Source of the DNA: Pseudothioclava arenosa | GTDB taxonomy: Bacteria > Pseudomonadota > Alphaproteobacteria > Rhodobacterales > Rhodobacteraceae | Direction: 5' to 3' | Assembly: GCF_002358085.1 (NCBI RefSeq) | Contig: NZ_NTJD01000007.1 | Location: 62,001 to 126,000 of the forward strand | DNA length: 64,000 nt | Part shown: positions 56,213-64,000 of the stretch, piece by piece | Layout of the letters: each line of letters opens with the position of its first letter | Numbering within the stretch: position 1 is the first letter of the stretch | Translations under genes and position numbers: made by a program | The notes under the pieces: generated by a model | Databases searched by the model: none | Told to the model about the DNA's origin: nothing | Seen by the model: only the letters and a program-made list of their open reading frames with translations

Positions 56213-56764
56213 ATGGCCGGAACTGAAACCCATTACGTCCTCGACCTGCCGCAATTCGACAAGCCGGTGCGGCTCCTGATCGTGGTCGCGCCCTATTACA
56301 AGGACATCGCCGACAATCTGGTGGCGGGCGCGCGCGCCGTGGCCGAGAAGGCCGGCGCCGTGGCGGACCTGATCGAGGTGCCCGGTGCGCTTGAAATCCC
56401 GACCGCGATCGGCATGGCCTCGCGGATGGCCGATTACGACGGCTTCGTCGCGCTGGGCTGCGTGATCCGCGGCGAGACCACGCATTACGACACCGTCTGC
56501 AACGACAGCTCGCGCGGGCTGACGTTGCTGGGGCTGCAAGGCGTGGCCATCGGCAACGGCATCCTGACCGTCGAAAACCGCAAGCAGGCCGAAGTGCGCG
56601 CCGATCCGGCCGATATGGACAAGGGCGGCGGGGCTGCCGCTGCGGCCTTGCATCTTATCGCATTGTCGCGCAAATGGGCGGGCCGCACGAAAGGCATCGG
56701 CTTCAAACCGCAAGGTGAGTCGTTCCGCATCGCCGGCGAGACTGAAGGACCGACCACAGCATGA
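56213..56764 (+). CDS. ribH: 6,7-dimethyl-8-ribityllumazine synthase
   Basis: This 183-residue protein condenses the RibB and RibD products into lumazine. Family motifs: LLIVVAPYYKDIADNLVAGA (about residues 22-41), VPGALEIPTAI (about 59-69), FVALGCVIRGETTHYDTVCN (about 81-100, catalytic His) and GNGILTVENRKQA. It is three bases after ribB and overlaps nusB by 4 bases. Confidence 0.95.
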   Translation: MAGTETHYVLDLPQFDKPVRLLIVVAPYYKDIADNLVAGARAVAEKAGAVADLIEVPGALEIPTAIGMASRMADYDGFVALGCVIRGETTHYDTVCNDSSRGLTLLGLQGVAIGNGILTVENRKQAEVRADPADMDKGGGAAAAALHLIALSRKWAGRTKGIGFKPQGESFRIAGETEGPTTA

Positions 56765-57273
56765 CCGAAGACACCACGCCCGAAACCCCGGACGAGAAAC
56801 CGCGCAAGCCGACCCTCGCCGAGAAGCGCCAGATGAAATCCGCCGCCCGCCTCTATGCGGTGCAGGCGCTGTTTCAGATGGAGGCCGCCGGGCATGGCGT
56901 GGACCGCGTTGCGCGCGAATTCGAAAGCTATCGTTTCGGCGCCGTGGATGAGGATGGCACCGAGATGGCCGAGGGCGATGCGAACCTGTTCCGCCGCCTG
57001 CTCGACGATGCGGTGATGTGGCAGGCCAAGATCGACCAGGCGACCGACCGGGCGCTGGTCGCGGCCTGGCCGATCGACCGGATCGACCCGGTGCTGCGCG
57101 CGCTGTTCCGGGCCGCGGGCGCCGAGCTGGTCACCCCCGCGACGCCGCCCAAGGTGGTCATCACCGAGTTCGTCGATGTCGCGCGCGCCTTCTTCCCCGA
57201 AGGCAAAGAGCCGAAATTCGTCAACGCGGTGCTCGATCACATGGCACGCGCGCTGCGCCCCGAGGCATTCTGA
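56761..57273 (+). CDS. nusB: transcription antitermination factor NusB
   Basis: NusB binds boxA RNA with NusE in rRNA antitermination. The 170-residue protein has a charged N-terminal extension (about 1-25), then the helical NusB fold: SAARLYAVQALFQMEAAGHG (about 27-46), LLDDAVMWQAKIDQATDRAL and DPVLRALFRAAGAELV, ending with VITEFVDVARAF and FVNAVLDHMARAL. Its start overlaps ribH (ATGA), the standard ribH-nusB pairing. Confidence 0.95.
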   Translation: MTEDTTPETPDEKPRKPTLAEKRQMKSAARLYAVQALFQMEAAGHGVDRVAREFESYRFGAVDEDGTEMAEGDANLFRRLLDDAVMWQAKIDQATDRALVAAWPIDRIDPVLRALFRAAGAELVTPATPPKVVITEFVDVARAFFPEGKEPKFVNAVLDHMARALRPEAF

Positions 57274-57383
57274 GCCGGTTTTCGCCGGATTTCCCCGGAT
57301 TTAGCCCTGCGGCGAGATTGCGCGTTTGAATCCGCGCGGGCTGCGCTTACATTTATAACAGATCCATTTCAGGAGAATCTGTC

Positions 57384-57716
57384 ATGCCGGAGCTTGTCCG
57401 CCTGTACATCAAGAACGTGATCATCGGTTTCGGCTTGGCCGTGGCCTTCGTGGGCATGCTCTTGTGGTTCAACGTCGCGAACCTCTGGCACCTGATCTCG
57501 ACCTCGGACATCGGCTATATCGCGGTGGCGCTGCTTCTGGTGTTCAACACGGTGGTGTTCGCAGGCGTGCAATTCGCCATCGTCATCATGCGCATGGCCG
57601 AGGATGAGACGCCCGGCGGCGGCAAGCGCGATGCGATCCCGACGGTGGATGCCGCGCAGATGGTGGCCGTTCCGGTGCCGGTCGAAAAATCCGCACGCGT
57701 TCAGACCCGCCGCTAA
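57384..57716 (+). CDS. hypothetical membrane protein, 110 aa
   Basis: The small protein has two membrane helices (about residues 10-30 and 44-70) and a polar, Pro/Val-rich C-terminal tail. AGGAGAATC precedes the ATG. No named family is recognised, though its position after nusB suggests a conserved Rhodobacteraceae gene. A strong terminator follows 22 bases after the stop. Confidence 0.65.
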   Translation: MPELVRLYIKNVIIGFGLAVAFVGMLLWFNVANLWHLISTSDIGYIAVALLLVFNTVVFAGVQFAIVIMRMAEDETPGGGKRDAIPTVDAAQMVAVPVPVEKSARVQTRR

Positions 57717-57737
57717 GCTCGCGCTCCGCGCCGTCAG

Positions 57738-57763
57738 GCCCTCCGCCCTCGCGGGGGGCTTTT
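57738..57763 (+). terminator. rho-independent terminator after the 110-aa gene
   Basis: GCCCTCCGC and GCGGGGGGC form a 9-bp stem (one G-T pair) with a CCTC loop followed by TTTT. It ends the transcript of the membrane-protein gene. Confidence 0.8.
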
Positions 57764-57765
57764 GC

Positions 57766-58041
57766 ATGTGAACCGGGGGGATGCGGTGGCGGAAACCGCA
57801 GCAGCCGTGAAGGCGTGAATTTCCCGAGAGCCTGACTAAATCAGGTGGGAGCCGGGTAACGAGACCAGGATCTCGACAGAGCCAGCCCCCTCGGAAATGC
57901 TTATCGGCCACTGGAAAAGGGCCTTGCACGCACAGAGCAGTAACCGCCTCGATCCAGATAGGAGCGCCGGGGCGCCTTGGCAAGAGGGCAGGGGGCTGCG
58001 CCCCGCGTTGCGGCGCTATCTGCCGAAAGAACGGCGTTTTT
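57766..58041 (+). ncRNA. unassigned structured non-coding segment
   Basis: This gene-free stretch lies between the terminator at 57738-57763 and a weaker terminator-like hairpin at 58021-58041 (TGCCG/CGGCG then TTTTT). It contains a closing helix (CCGGGGG at about 57773-57779 against CCCCCTCGG at about 57886-57894), and inside it hairpins GCGGT/ACCGC, CCTGA/TCAGG and CGAGA/TCTCG, plus the possible pairing AGGC/GCCT. The density of perfect stems in order suggests a folded RNA of about 120-270 bases. It matches no riboswitch, tmRNA, 6S, SRP or RNase P consensus I know. A remnant of a group II intron 5' domain is another possibility. A long antisense frame here is probably spurious. Confidence 0.4.
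58021..58041 (+). terminator. weak terminator-like hairpin
   Basis: TGCCG and CGGCG form a 5-bp stem (one G-T pair) with a 6-base loop followed by GTTTTT. It lies in the gap before eptA and could end the structured segment upstream. Confidence 0.4.
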
Positions 58042-58148
58042 CACCTCATACTCAGGTTTGAGACCCGCCTCCTCTAACTCTCAGTCGATAGGGTGCGCGC
58101 GAAGGCGGCCCTAATTTGCCCGGAGAACACAAGGCCGAGGCAGATTCC

Positions 58149-59798
58149 ATGACCGCAATTCCCGCACCCGTGACGACCCGCCTGGGCTTTCCGCGCCCAA
58201 TGCTCTCCGGGCCGGTGCTGACCCTTCTGGTGACGCTGTTCCTGCTGGCCTTCGACAATGCGACCTTTTGGGGTCGCGCGGCGGCGGCCTTCCCGCACAG
58301 CGCGCTACAGCTTGGGGTCTTCGTCGCGGCCTTCGCGGCGCTGACGGTGTTCGTCGCCTCGCTCTTCGGGTTTCGCTGGCTGTTGAAACCCGTGCTGGTG
58401 GCGCTTCTGCTGATCGGCTCGTCGGCCTCGTGGTATCAGGATCAGCTTGGCGCCACGATCGACCGCGAGATGATCCGCAACGTGATGCAGACCACCTTCG
58501 CCGAGGCGCATCACCTGATCACTTTGCCCTTCGTCGAGCATATCGTGCTGACGGGTATCCTGCCGGCGGCGCTGGTGCTCTGGGTGCGGGTGCGCCCCGC
58601 GAGCCTGCTGCGCGACCTTGGCACCTGGGCCGGGATGCTGATCCTGTCGGTTGCGGTGCTGGCGGGCAGCCTGCTGAGCGACTTCAAGGCCTATTCCGCG
58701 GTGATCCGCGAGCATCGTGACATTCAGGCCGCCTTCATGCCGCTGGCGCCGCTGGCGGGGGCCTGGCGCTATGCCAAGCAAGAGCTGCAATCGGGCAATC
58801 AGGTCGTCGCGTCGCTCGGGCTTGACGCGCACAAGGGCGCGCGGATCATGGCGGCTGCGAAGCCGGTGGTGACCGTAATCTTCGCCGGCGAGACCGCCCG
58901 CGCGCAGAACTGGGGCGCCAATGGCTATGAGCGGATGACCTCGCCCGAGACGATGGCGGCCGGAATGATCAACTTCTCGGATGTCGAAAGCTGCGGCACC
59001 GCGACGGCCGTGTCGCTGCCCTGCATGTTCTCGAACCTGACCGAGGATGACTATTCGCACAGCGCCTTCCGTGGCCGCGAGAACCTTCTGGATGTGCTCT
59101 CGCATGCTGGCGTCAAGATCGAGTGGATCGACAACAACACCGGCGATCAGAGCATCGGGGCGCGCACCGGTGCCGGGCGGATCAAGGTCGATCCCGCCGA
59201 TCCTGCCTGCGCCGAGGGCGAATGCACCGACGCGGCCTTCCTGCCGATCCTGCGCGAGAAACTGGCCTCGGCGACGGAGGACACGGTTCTGGTCTTCCAC
59301 ATGATCGGCAGCCACGGCCCGGCCTATTTCCTGCGCTACCCCGAGGAATTCCGCCGCTTCACCCCCGATTGCCGCACCGCCGATTTCAATTCCTGCACCC
59401 CCGAGGAAATCCGCAACGCCTATGACAACACCCTGCTTTACTCCGACCATATCCTCGCCGAGGCGAGCCGGATCATGGCGGAGCAGGACAAGGTCGATAG
59501 CGCGATGCTGTTCCTGTCGGATCACGGCGAGAGCCTGGGCGAAAGCGGGCTTTACCTGCATGGAGCGCCGCGCCTCTTCGCCCCCGAGACCCAGTACAAG
59601 GTCCCGATGGAGATCTGGATGTCCGAGGGCTACAAGGCGGCGATGGGCGTCGATACCGCCTGCCTCGCGGCGAAATCAGATGCCCCCTTGAGCCAGGATT
59701 ACATGTTCCATACTGTTCTCGGCATGATGGATATCGAGACCGAGGCACGCGACGGGTCGCTGGATCTGACGGCGGGATGCGCTCCGGTTTCCGGCTGA
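58149..59798 (+). CDS. eptA: lipid A phosphoethanolamine transferase (EptA type)
   Basis: The enzyme moves phosphoethanolamine from phosphatidylethanolamine to lipid A, lowering surface charge. The 549-residue protein has five membrane helices (about residues 20-180) and a periplasmic alkaline-phosphatase-fold domain. Zinc and nucleophile motifs are VIFAGETARAQNWGANGYER (Glu/Thr region), SCGTATAVSLPCMFS (nucleophile Thr) and FLSDHGESLGESGLYLHGAP. Cys pairs include CRTADFNSC. The ATG at 58149 has GAGG about 10 bases upstream. It is followed after 9 bases by dgkA. Confidence 0.92.
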   Translation: MTAIPAPVTTRLGFPRPMLSGPVLTLLVTLFLLAFDNATFWGRAAAAFPHSALQLGVFVAAFAALTVFVASLFGFRWLLKPVLVALLLIGSSASWYQDQLGATIDREMIRNVMQTTFAEAHHLITLPFVEHIVLTGILPAALVLWVRVRPASLLRDLGTWAGMLILSVAVLAGSLLSDFKAYSAVIREHRDIQAAFMPLAPLAGAWRYAKQELQSGNQVVASLGLDAHKGARIMAAAKPVVTVIFAGETARAQNWGANGYERMTSPETMAAGMINFSDVESCGTATAVSLPCMFSNLTEDDYSHSAFRGRENLLDVLSHAGVKIEWIDNNTGDQSIGARTGAGRIKVDPADPACAEGECTDAAFLPILREKLASATEDTVLVFHMIGSHGPAYFLRYPEEFRRFTPDCRTADFNSCTPEEIRNAYDNTLLYSDHILAEASRIMAEQDKVDSAMLFLSDHGESLGESGLYLHGAPRLFAPETQYKVPMEIWMSEGYKAAMGVDTACLAAKSDAPLSQDYMFHTVLGMMDIETEARDGSLDLTAGCAPVSG

Positions 59799-59807
59799 GG
59801 AAAGAGT

Positions 59808-60182
59808 ATGAGTGACGAAAAGCGCCCCGCGCCGCCACCCGGCGGTCCGGCCCATGTTCTGGCCGCTGCGGGCTATTCGGCAAGCGGCCTCGCGCGGCTC
59901 TGGAAGGAAACCGCTTTTCGCCATCAGGTGCTGGCCGCGGCGCTGTTGTTGCCGGTCTATGTGGCGGCCCATGCGCGGCCCCTCGAGATCGTGCTCTTTG
60001 TCCTGCTGGCGCTGATCGGCTTTGCCTTCGAAGCGATCAACACCGCGATCGAAGAGGTCGTCGACCGGGTCTCGCCCGAGCGTTCGGACATGGCGAAAAA
60101 CGCCAAGGATCTGGGCTCCTTGTCGGTGGCGTTCATCCTGCTCGCGCATGGCACGCTGCTGGCCTATGTGCTGATCACCTGA
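59808..60182 (+). CDS. dgkA: diacylglycerol kinase
   Basis: This 124-residue inner-membrane kinase phosphorylates diacylglycerol. It has three membrane helices and the DgkA core: SASGLARLWKETAFRHQVLA (residues 23-42) and FAFEAINTAIEEVVDRVSPE (about 74-93), with the catalytic Glu in NTAIEEVVD, and the ending KNAKDLGSLSVAFIL. EptA releases diacylglycerol, so the eptA-dgkA pair supplies its own recycling. Confidence 0.95.
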   Translation: MSDEKRPAPPPGGPAHVLAAAGYSASGLARLWKETAFRHQVLAAALLLPVYVAAHARPLEIVLFVLLALIGFAFEAINTAIEEVVDRVSPERSDMAKNAKDLGSLSVAFILLAHGTLLAYVLIT

Positions 60183-60221
60183 GGGCTCGACTTTTGTTCA
60201 CTTTGCGTTCATGTTTTCCGC

Positions 60222-60680
60222 ATGAGCGATACCCAGCCTTTTCAACAGATGCAGCCCGGCCAGATCCTCGCGCGTGGGGTTTTGCGTGCGCTGCGTGATC
60301 TGGGGATGTCGGGCCTGCCCGAGATGCCGCTGCGCCCGCGCCTGCGCGCCGATGTGATGGCGATCGGGCGCAAGGGCGAGATCTGGATCGTCGAGTGCAA
60401 ATCGGGGCGCGCGGATTTCCGCGCCGACCGCAAATGGCAGGGCTATCTTGAGTGGTGCGACCGCTATTTCTGGGCGGTGGACGCGGATTTCCCGCTCGAT
60501 CTTCTGCCCGAGGAGACCGGCGTGATCCTGGCCGACGGGCATGGCGCCGAGGTTCTGCGCGAGGCGCCCCATTGCCCGCTGGCGCCTGCGCGGCGCAAGG
60601 CGCTGACGCTGGATTTCGCGCGCCGGGCGGCGGGGCGGTTGCACATGCTCAGCGATCCGCGCCCGGGGCTGTTGCTTTAG
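60222..60680 (+). CDS. mmcB: MmcB family DNA repair protein
   Basis: The 152-residue protein matches MmcB, first described in Caulobacter as an SOS-induced repair factor. A nuclease-like core is visible: RADVMAIGRKGEIWIVECKS (about residues 44-63, with D and E-X-K) followed by GRADFRADRKWQGYLEWCDR. This E-C-K pattern resembles PD-(D/E)XK nucleases. It is independent of dgkA, with 39 bases between them. Confidence 0.88.
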   Translation: MSDTQPFQQMQPGQILARGVLRALRDLGMSGLPEMPLRPRLRADVMAIGRKGEIWIVECKSGRADFRADRKWQGYLEWCDRYFWAVDADFPLDLLPEETGVILADGHGAEVLREAPHCPLAPARRKALTLDFARRAAGRLHMLSDPRPGLLL

Positions 60681-60683
60681 GCC

Positions 60684-60890
60684 TCAGCGCTTTTTCTTTG
60701 ATCCGGCGGCCATCTGGCGCGCGACTTCGGCGGCGGCCATCAGCTCTTCGGCAATTTCCTCGGCCTCTTCCGGGTCGAAATCGAGCGGCAGATCGACGCC
60801 GTCACCTTCGACATATATCCGCACCATGCCGTGATCGGTCGGGCCGATCTGCAGATTCGCGGCGATTTCGCTTTCCTTGTTGATCCCCAT
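60684..60890 (-). CDS. DUF6324 family small protein, 68 aa
   Basis: The short acidic protein begins MGINKESEIAANLQIGPTDH, with a beta-rich first half (GMVRIYVEGDGVDLPLDF) and a helical, Glu-rich second half ending in a Lys/Arg tail. I recall the family as DUF6324 in Rhodobacteraceae. GGAGG precedes the ATG at 60890. It converges on mmcB with 3 bases between stops. Function unknown. Confidence 0.6.
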   Translation of the reverse strand: MGINKESEIAANLQIGPTDHGMVRIYVEGDGVDLPLDFDPEEAEEIAEELMAAAEVARQMAAGSKKKR

Positions 60891-61042
60891 GGTCGGTCCT
60901 CCGGCAAGTTCAGTCGGGCGCGTGGCGCGTCTCATTCGGCCTAGCCTCTTGCGCGCGCGGGGGCAAGAGCCGCCTCGGTAGGCAAATTCGCGCGAAAGTG
61001 CTCTTGCAATCGCCTGTCGGGGGCGCTAAATCCGCGCGCAGT

Positions 61043-61119
61043 GCCGCCTTAGCTCAGTTGGTTAGAGCGCTGGATTGTGGATCCAGAGGTCCCCCGTTCA
61101 AGCCGGGGAGGCGGTACCA
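61043..61119 (+). tRNA. tRNA-His (anticodon GTG), without G-1
   Basis: The 77-base cloverleaf has acceptor GCCGCCT paired with AGGCGGT, D-arm GCTC-AGTTGGTT-GAGC, anticodon stem CTGGA/TCCAG around GTG, T-stem CCCCG/CGGGG with TTCAAGC, and encoded CCA. The base before position 1 is T, and the discriminator is A, so the usual G-1:C73 pair is absent. This is the known exception of one alphaproteobacterial clade. Confidence 0.93.
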
Positions 61120-61274
61120 TCCCCCCCCTCAGACATCCGCTCGAATGTGCCTGGCGCCGTTTGCCTGCTGTGGCGGCTCCATCACGGAGCGTGTCCCCGG
61201 GGCCTGACCCTCTCGCCAGAGCGCGCCGCTTGCGTTAGCAATGGGTAAAACGATTTCAACGTGGAGCGGGACCG

Positions 61275-61718
61275 ATGAGCAGCAAGACCATCTTCATCCT
61301 GAACGGGCCGAACCTGAACCTGCTGGGCAAGCGCCAGCCGGAGATCTACGGCCATGACACGCTTGAGGATGTGGAGCGGAACTGCGCCGCCGTCGCCGCC
61401 GAGGCGGGGTTCGAGGTCGCGCTGTTCCAGTCGAATTACGAGGGCGGCATCGTCGAGCTGATCCACCGCGCGCGCGACGAGGCCTGCGCCATCGTGATCA
61501 ACCCGGGCGCCTACACCCATACCTCGATCGCCATTCTCGATGCGCTGAACGCCTTCGAGGGGCCGGTGTTCGAGTGCCATATCTCCAACGTGCACAAGCG
61601 CGAATCCTTCCGCCACCATTCCTATGTCTCGCTGCGCGCCGACGGGGTGATGGCGGGCTTTGGTGTCGAGGGCTATGCGCTTTGCGTGCGCCGGGCCTGC
61701 TCGGTGCTCGCGGGCTGA
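61275..61718 (+). CDS. aroQ: type II 3-dehydroquinate dehydratase
   Basis: AroQ performs the third shikimate-pathway step. The 147-residue protein starts with [20 protein letters not shown] (residues 5-24, catalytic Arg and Tyr), then [29 protein letters not shown] (about 75-88) and [20 protein letters not shown] (about 99-118, catalytic His). Length and motifs match the family. A glyoxalase-family gene follows after 21 bases. Confidence 0.95.
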   Translation: MSSKTIFILNGPNLNLLGKRQPEIYGHDTLEDVERNCAAVAAEAGFEVALFQSNYEGGIVELIHRARDEACAIVINPGAYTHTSIAILDALNAFEGPVFECHISNVHKRESFRHHSYVSLRADGVMAGFGVEGYALCVRRACSVLAG

Positions 61719-61739
61719 TCTGCGCGACAGGAGGGCCCG

Positions 61740-62135
61740 ATGGCCAAGATGATCCATTCGATGATCCGCGTGCTCGACGAGGCGCGCTCGCTGGCGTTCT
61801 ACGAGGCTGCCTTCGGGCTCCGCGTGGCCGAGCGGCTGGATTTCCCCGAGTTCACGCTGATCTACCTGTCGAATGGCGAGGGCAGCTTTGAGCTGGAGCT
61901 GACGGTGAACAAGGGCCGGACCGAGCCCTATGCGCTGGGCGATGGCTATGGCCATCTGGCGGTGTCGGTGGCCGATGTCGCGGCCGAGCACGCGCGGCTG
62001 GAGGCGGCTGGGCTTGCGCCGCGCAAGATCGTCGATTTCGCGCCCGCCGGCACGGTGATCGCGCGGTTCTTCTTTATCGCGGACCCTGACGGCTACCAGA
62101 TCGAGGTGCTCGAACGCGGCGGGCGCTATCTGTAA
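61740..62135 (+). CDS. gloA: glyoxalase I family protein (lactoylglutathione lyase)
   Basis: The 131-residue protein has the two VOC modules of glyoxalase I: MIHSMIRVLDEARSLAFYEA (metal His at residue 5), FTLIYLSNGEGSFELELTVN (Glu), YGHLAVSVADV (second His, about residue 72) and DPDGYQIEVLER (C-terminal Glu). It probably detoxifies methylglyoxal with glutathione. It lies 21 bases after aroQ and ends at a strong bidirectional terminator. Confidence 0.88.
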   Translation: MAKMIHSMIRVLDEARSLAFYEAAFGLRVAERLDFPEFTLIYLSNGEGSFELELTVNKGRTEPYALGDGYGHLAVSVADVAAEHARLEAAGLAPRKIVDFAPAGTVIARFFFIADPDGYQIEVLERGGRYL

Positions 62136-62139
62136 TGCA

Positions 62140-62167
62140 AAAGGCCGCGCCCGGGGGCGCGGCCTTT
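62140..62167. terminator. bidirectional terminator between gloA and ilvD
   Basis: AAAGGCCGCGCC and GGCGCGGCCTTT form a perfect 12-bp stem with a CGGG loop. It serves the plus-strand gloA and the convergent minus-strand ilvD. Confidence 0.85.
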
Positions 62168-62186
62168 CCAATTCCATGATCCACGA

Positions 62187-64000
62187 TCACTTGGGCAGGA
62201 TGCGCACCCCGCCCTTGGCCGCGGACGAGGCCAGCATCGCATAGGCCTTGAGCGCGGTCGAAACGGCGCGCGGGCGCGGTGCGGCCGGGCCCCAGGGCAG
62301 CGGCCCCTTGGCGGCGCGGCGCGCCCCCAGCACGTCTTCGGCCACGGCGAGGTTGATCGTGCGGTTCGGGATATCGATCTCGATCAGGTCGCCGGTTTCC
62401 ACCAGCCCGATCAGCCCGCCTTCCTCGGCTTCGGGCGAGACATGCCCGATCGACAGGCCCGAGGTGCCGCCCGAGAAACGACCGTCGGTGAGCAGCGCGC
62501 ATTTCGCGCCCAGGCCCTTCGATTTCAGGTAGGAGGTCGGGTAGAGCATTTCCTGCATGCCCGGGCCGCCTCGCGGGCCTTCGTAGCGGATCACCACCAC
62601 TTCGCCCTCGGTGACCTTGCCGGTCAGGATGCCCGAGACCGCGTCGTCTTGCGATTCAAACACCTTCGCCGGGCCCGAGAATTTCAGGATCGACTCGTCC
62701 ACGCCCGCGGTTTTCACGATACAGCCATCAAGCGCGATATTGCCGTAAAGTACCGCCAGACCGCCGTCCTTGGAGAACGCATGTTCGACCGAGCGGATCA
62801 CGCCCTTGGCGCGGTCGCGGTCCAGTTCCTTGTAGCGGTTCTGCGTGGAGAAGGCCTGGGTGGTGCGCACGCCGCCCGGCGCGGCGCGATAGAATTCCTC
62901 GATCGCCGGGTCGTTCGCGGTCATCACGTCCCATTTCGCGATCGCCTCGGCCAGCGTGTCGGAATGGACGGTGCGCACGTCGCCATGCAGGAGGCCGCCA
63001 CGGTGCAACTCGCCCAGAATGGCCATGATGCCACCGGCGCGGTGAACGTCTTCCATGTGCACGTCCTGCTTGGCGGGGGCGACCTTCGACAGGCACGGCA
63101 CCTTGCGCGACAGCCGGTCCATGTCGGCCATGGTGAAATCGACCTCGCCCTCATGGGCGATCGCCAGCAGGTGCAGCACCGTGTTGGTCGAGCCGCCCAT
63201 CGCGATATCGAGGCTCATCGCGTTTTCAAACGCTTGATAGGTGGCGATTTCGCGCGGCAGCAGGCCCGGCTGGTTGCCTTCGTAATGGGCCTTGGTGATC
63301 TCGACGATCTTGCGGCCGGCTTCGAGGAACAGCGCCTTGCGGTCGGCATGGGTGGCCAGCATCGAGCCGTTGCCCGGCAGCGCCAGACCCAGCGCCTCGG
63401 CGAGGCAGTTCATCGAGTTGGCGGTAAACATCCCCGAGCACGACCCGCAGGTCGGGCAGGCCGATTTCTCGATCGCGAGGACCTCTTCGTCGGTGTATTT
63501 GTCGTCGGCGGCGGCGACCATCGCATCGACGAGGTCGAGGTCATGGCCGACGATCTCGGCGCCTTCCTTGCCCGCTTCCATCGGGCCGCCCGAAACGAAG
63601 ATCACCGGAATGTTCAGCCGCATCGCCGCCATCATCATGCCGGGGGTGATCTTGTCGCAGTTCGAGATGCAGACCATCGCATCGGCGCAATGACCGTTGA
63701 CCATGTATTCGACAGAGTCGGCGATGACTTCGCGCGAGGGCAGCGAATAGAGCATGCCGTCATGGCCCATCGCGATGCCGTCGTCGATGGCGATGGTGTT
63801 GAATTCCTTGGCAACGCCGCCCGCGGCTTCGATCTCGCGCGCGACCATCTGGCCGAGGTCCTTGAGGTGGACGTGGCCGGGCACGAATTGCGTGAACGAG
63901 TTTACCACCGCGATGATCGGCTTGCCGAAATCGCTGTCGGTCATGCCGGTGGCGCGCCAAAGGCCGCGCGCACCCGCCATGTTGCGGCCGTGGGTGGATT
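62187..64000 (-). CDS. ilvD: dihydroxy-acid dehydratase (5' end beyond window)
   Basis: IlvD makes the keto acids for valine, leucine and isoleucine using a [2Fe-2S] or [4Fe-4S] cluster. The visible part (about 604 codons) includes STHGRN and [20 protein letters not shown], cluster Cys motifs [20 protein letters not shown] and [20 protein letters not shown], and the C-terminal [20 protein letters not shown]. The frame runs off the window end, so roughly 10 first codons are missing. The in-frame ATG at 63980 is internal. Confidence 0.95.
   Translation of the reverse strand, partial: STHGRNMAGARGLWRATGMTDSDFGKPIIAVVNSFTQFVPGHVHLKDLGQMVAREIEAAGGVAKEFNTIAIDDGIAMGHDGMLYSLPSREVIADSVEYMVNGHCADAMVCISNCDKITPGMMMAAMRLNIPVIFVSGGPMEAGKEGAEIVGHDLDLVDAMVAAADDKYTDEEVLAIEKSACPTCGSCSGMFTANSMNCLAEALGLALPGNGSMLATHADRKALFLEAGRKIVEITKAHYEGNQPGLLPREIATYQAFENAMSLDIAMGGSTNTVLHLLAIAHEGEVDFTMADMDRLSRKVPCLSKVAPAKQDVHMEDVHRAGGIMAILGELHRGGLLHGDVRTVHSDTLAEAIAKWDVMTANDPAIEEFYRAAPGGVRTTQAFSTQNRYKELDRDRAKGVIRSVEHAFSKDGGLAVLYGNIALDGCIVKTAGVDESILKFSGPAKVFESQDDAVSGILTGKVTEGEVVVIRYEGPRGGPGMQEMLYPTSYLKSKGLGAKCALLTDGRFSGGTSGLSIGHVSPEAEEGGLIGLVETGDLIEIDIPNRTINLAVAEDVLGARRAAKGPLPWGPAAPRPRAVSTALKAYAMLASSAAKGGVRILPK

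Noticed and set aside
57766-57960. Cobalamin riboswitch suggested by GCCACTGG near 57907-57914
   Set aside because: The other conserved blocks of the B12 riboswitch are missing in the right order, and no B12-related gene follows.
57369-57983. Minus-strand frame of 204 codons across the 110-aa gene and the structured segment
   Set aside because: Overlaps a credible plus-strand gene and its terminator, shows no domain and no ribosome site. It could be a spurious frame commonly annotated over a conserved RNA.

Overview
The window is high-GC chromosomal DNA, almost certainly from an alphaproteobacterium of the family Rhodobacteraceae (Rhodobacter/Paracoccus type). Supporting signs are the gene order nrdR-ribD-ribE-ribB(X)-ribH-nusB, the pairs mce-DUF1467 and hom-glpX-recJ, an MmcB-type repair protein, small DUF6455 and DUF6324 proteins typical of this family, and a tRNA-His that lacks the extra 5' G, a known trait of one alphaproteobacterial clade. 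No phage, plasmid, transposase, CRISPR or integrase gene was seen.

Layout. 1-2.5 kb: methylmalonyl-CoA epimerase and small housekeeping genes. 2.6-26 kb: a dense catabolic and transport block. A TRAP transporter is joined to a gamma-glutamyltransferase-like enzyme and a TSUP anion exporter. A GntR-led operon encodes an Opp/Dpp-type peptide ABC importer, a second gamma-glutamyltransferase-like enzyme and a DUF1028 protein. A Liv-type ABC importer is followed by an M20 amidohydrolase and an amidase. Each module has its own regulator (two GntR/FCD proteins and one XRE-cupin). 26-28.7 kb: an M48 lipoprotein protease, two tandem Cys-rich DUF6455 proteins and an unusual SDR. 28.9-35.6 kb: a TAXI-type TRAP transporter, a DUF1850 protein and a DctB/DctD-like two-component system in one tight run.

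35.6-49.7 kb is mostly core genome: two identical tRNA-Glu genes, recJ, glpX, hom, a TetR regulator, pirin, dnaG, rpoD, yjbQ, nrdR and ribD. The minus-strand capsule genes kpsC, a Wza/KpsD-like exporter and kpsS lie between ribD and ribE (49.7-54.2 kb). The riboflavin genes then resume (ribE, a RibB fused to a degenerate GTP-cyclohydrolase-II-like domain, ribH) and end in nusB. 57.7-58.05 kb is a gene-free stretch between two terminators that looks like a structured RNA or a ribozyme/intron remnant. 58.1-64 kb holds eptA-dgkA, mmcB, tRNA-His, aroQ, a glyoxalase-family gene and ilvD, whose first few codons lie beyond the window edge.

How the genes may work together: the 2.6-26 kb block reads as a scavenging system for amino-acid derivatives, with three importers of different classes feeding cytoplasmic hydrolases for gamma-glutamyl, N-acyl and amide bonds. 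The substrates are inferred from gene content only. The least explained items are the structured segment at 57.77-58.04 kb, a dispersed intergenic palindromic repeat present in four copies, and several enzymes missing normally conserved motif residues (LivG signature, DctD GAFTGA loop, SDR Tyr/Lys, RibA zinc cysteines).
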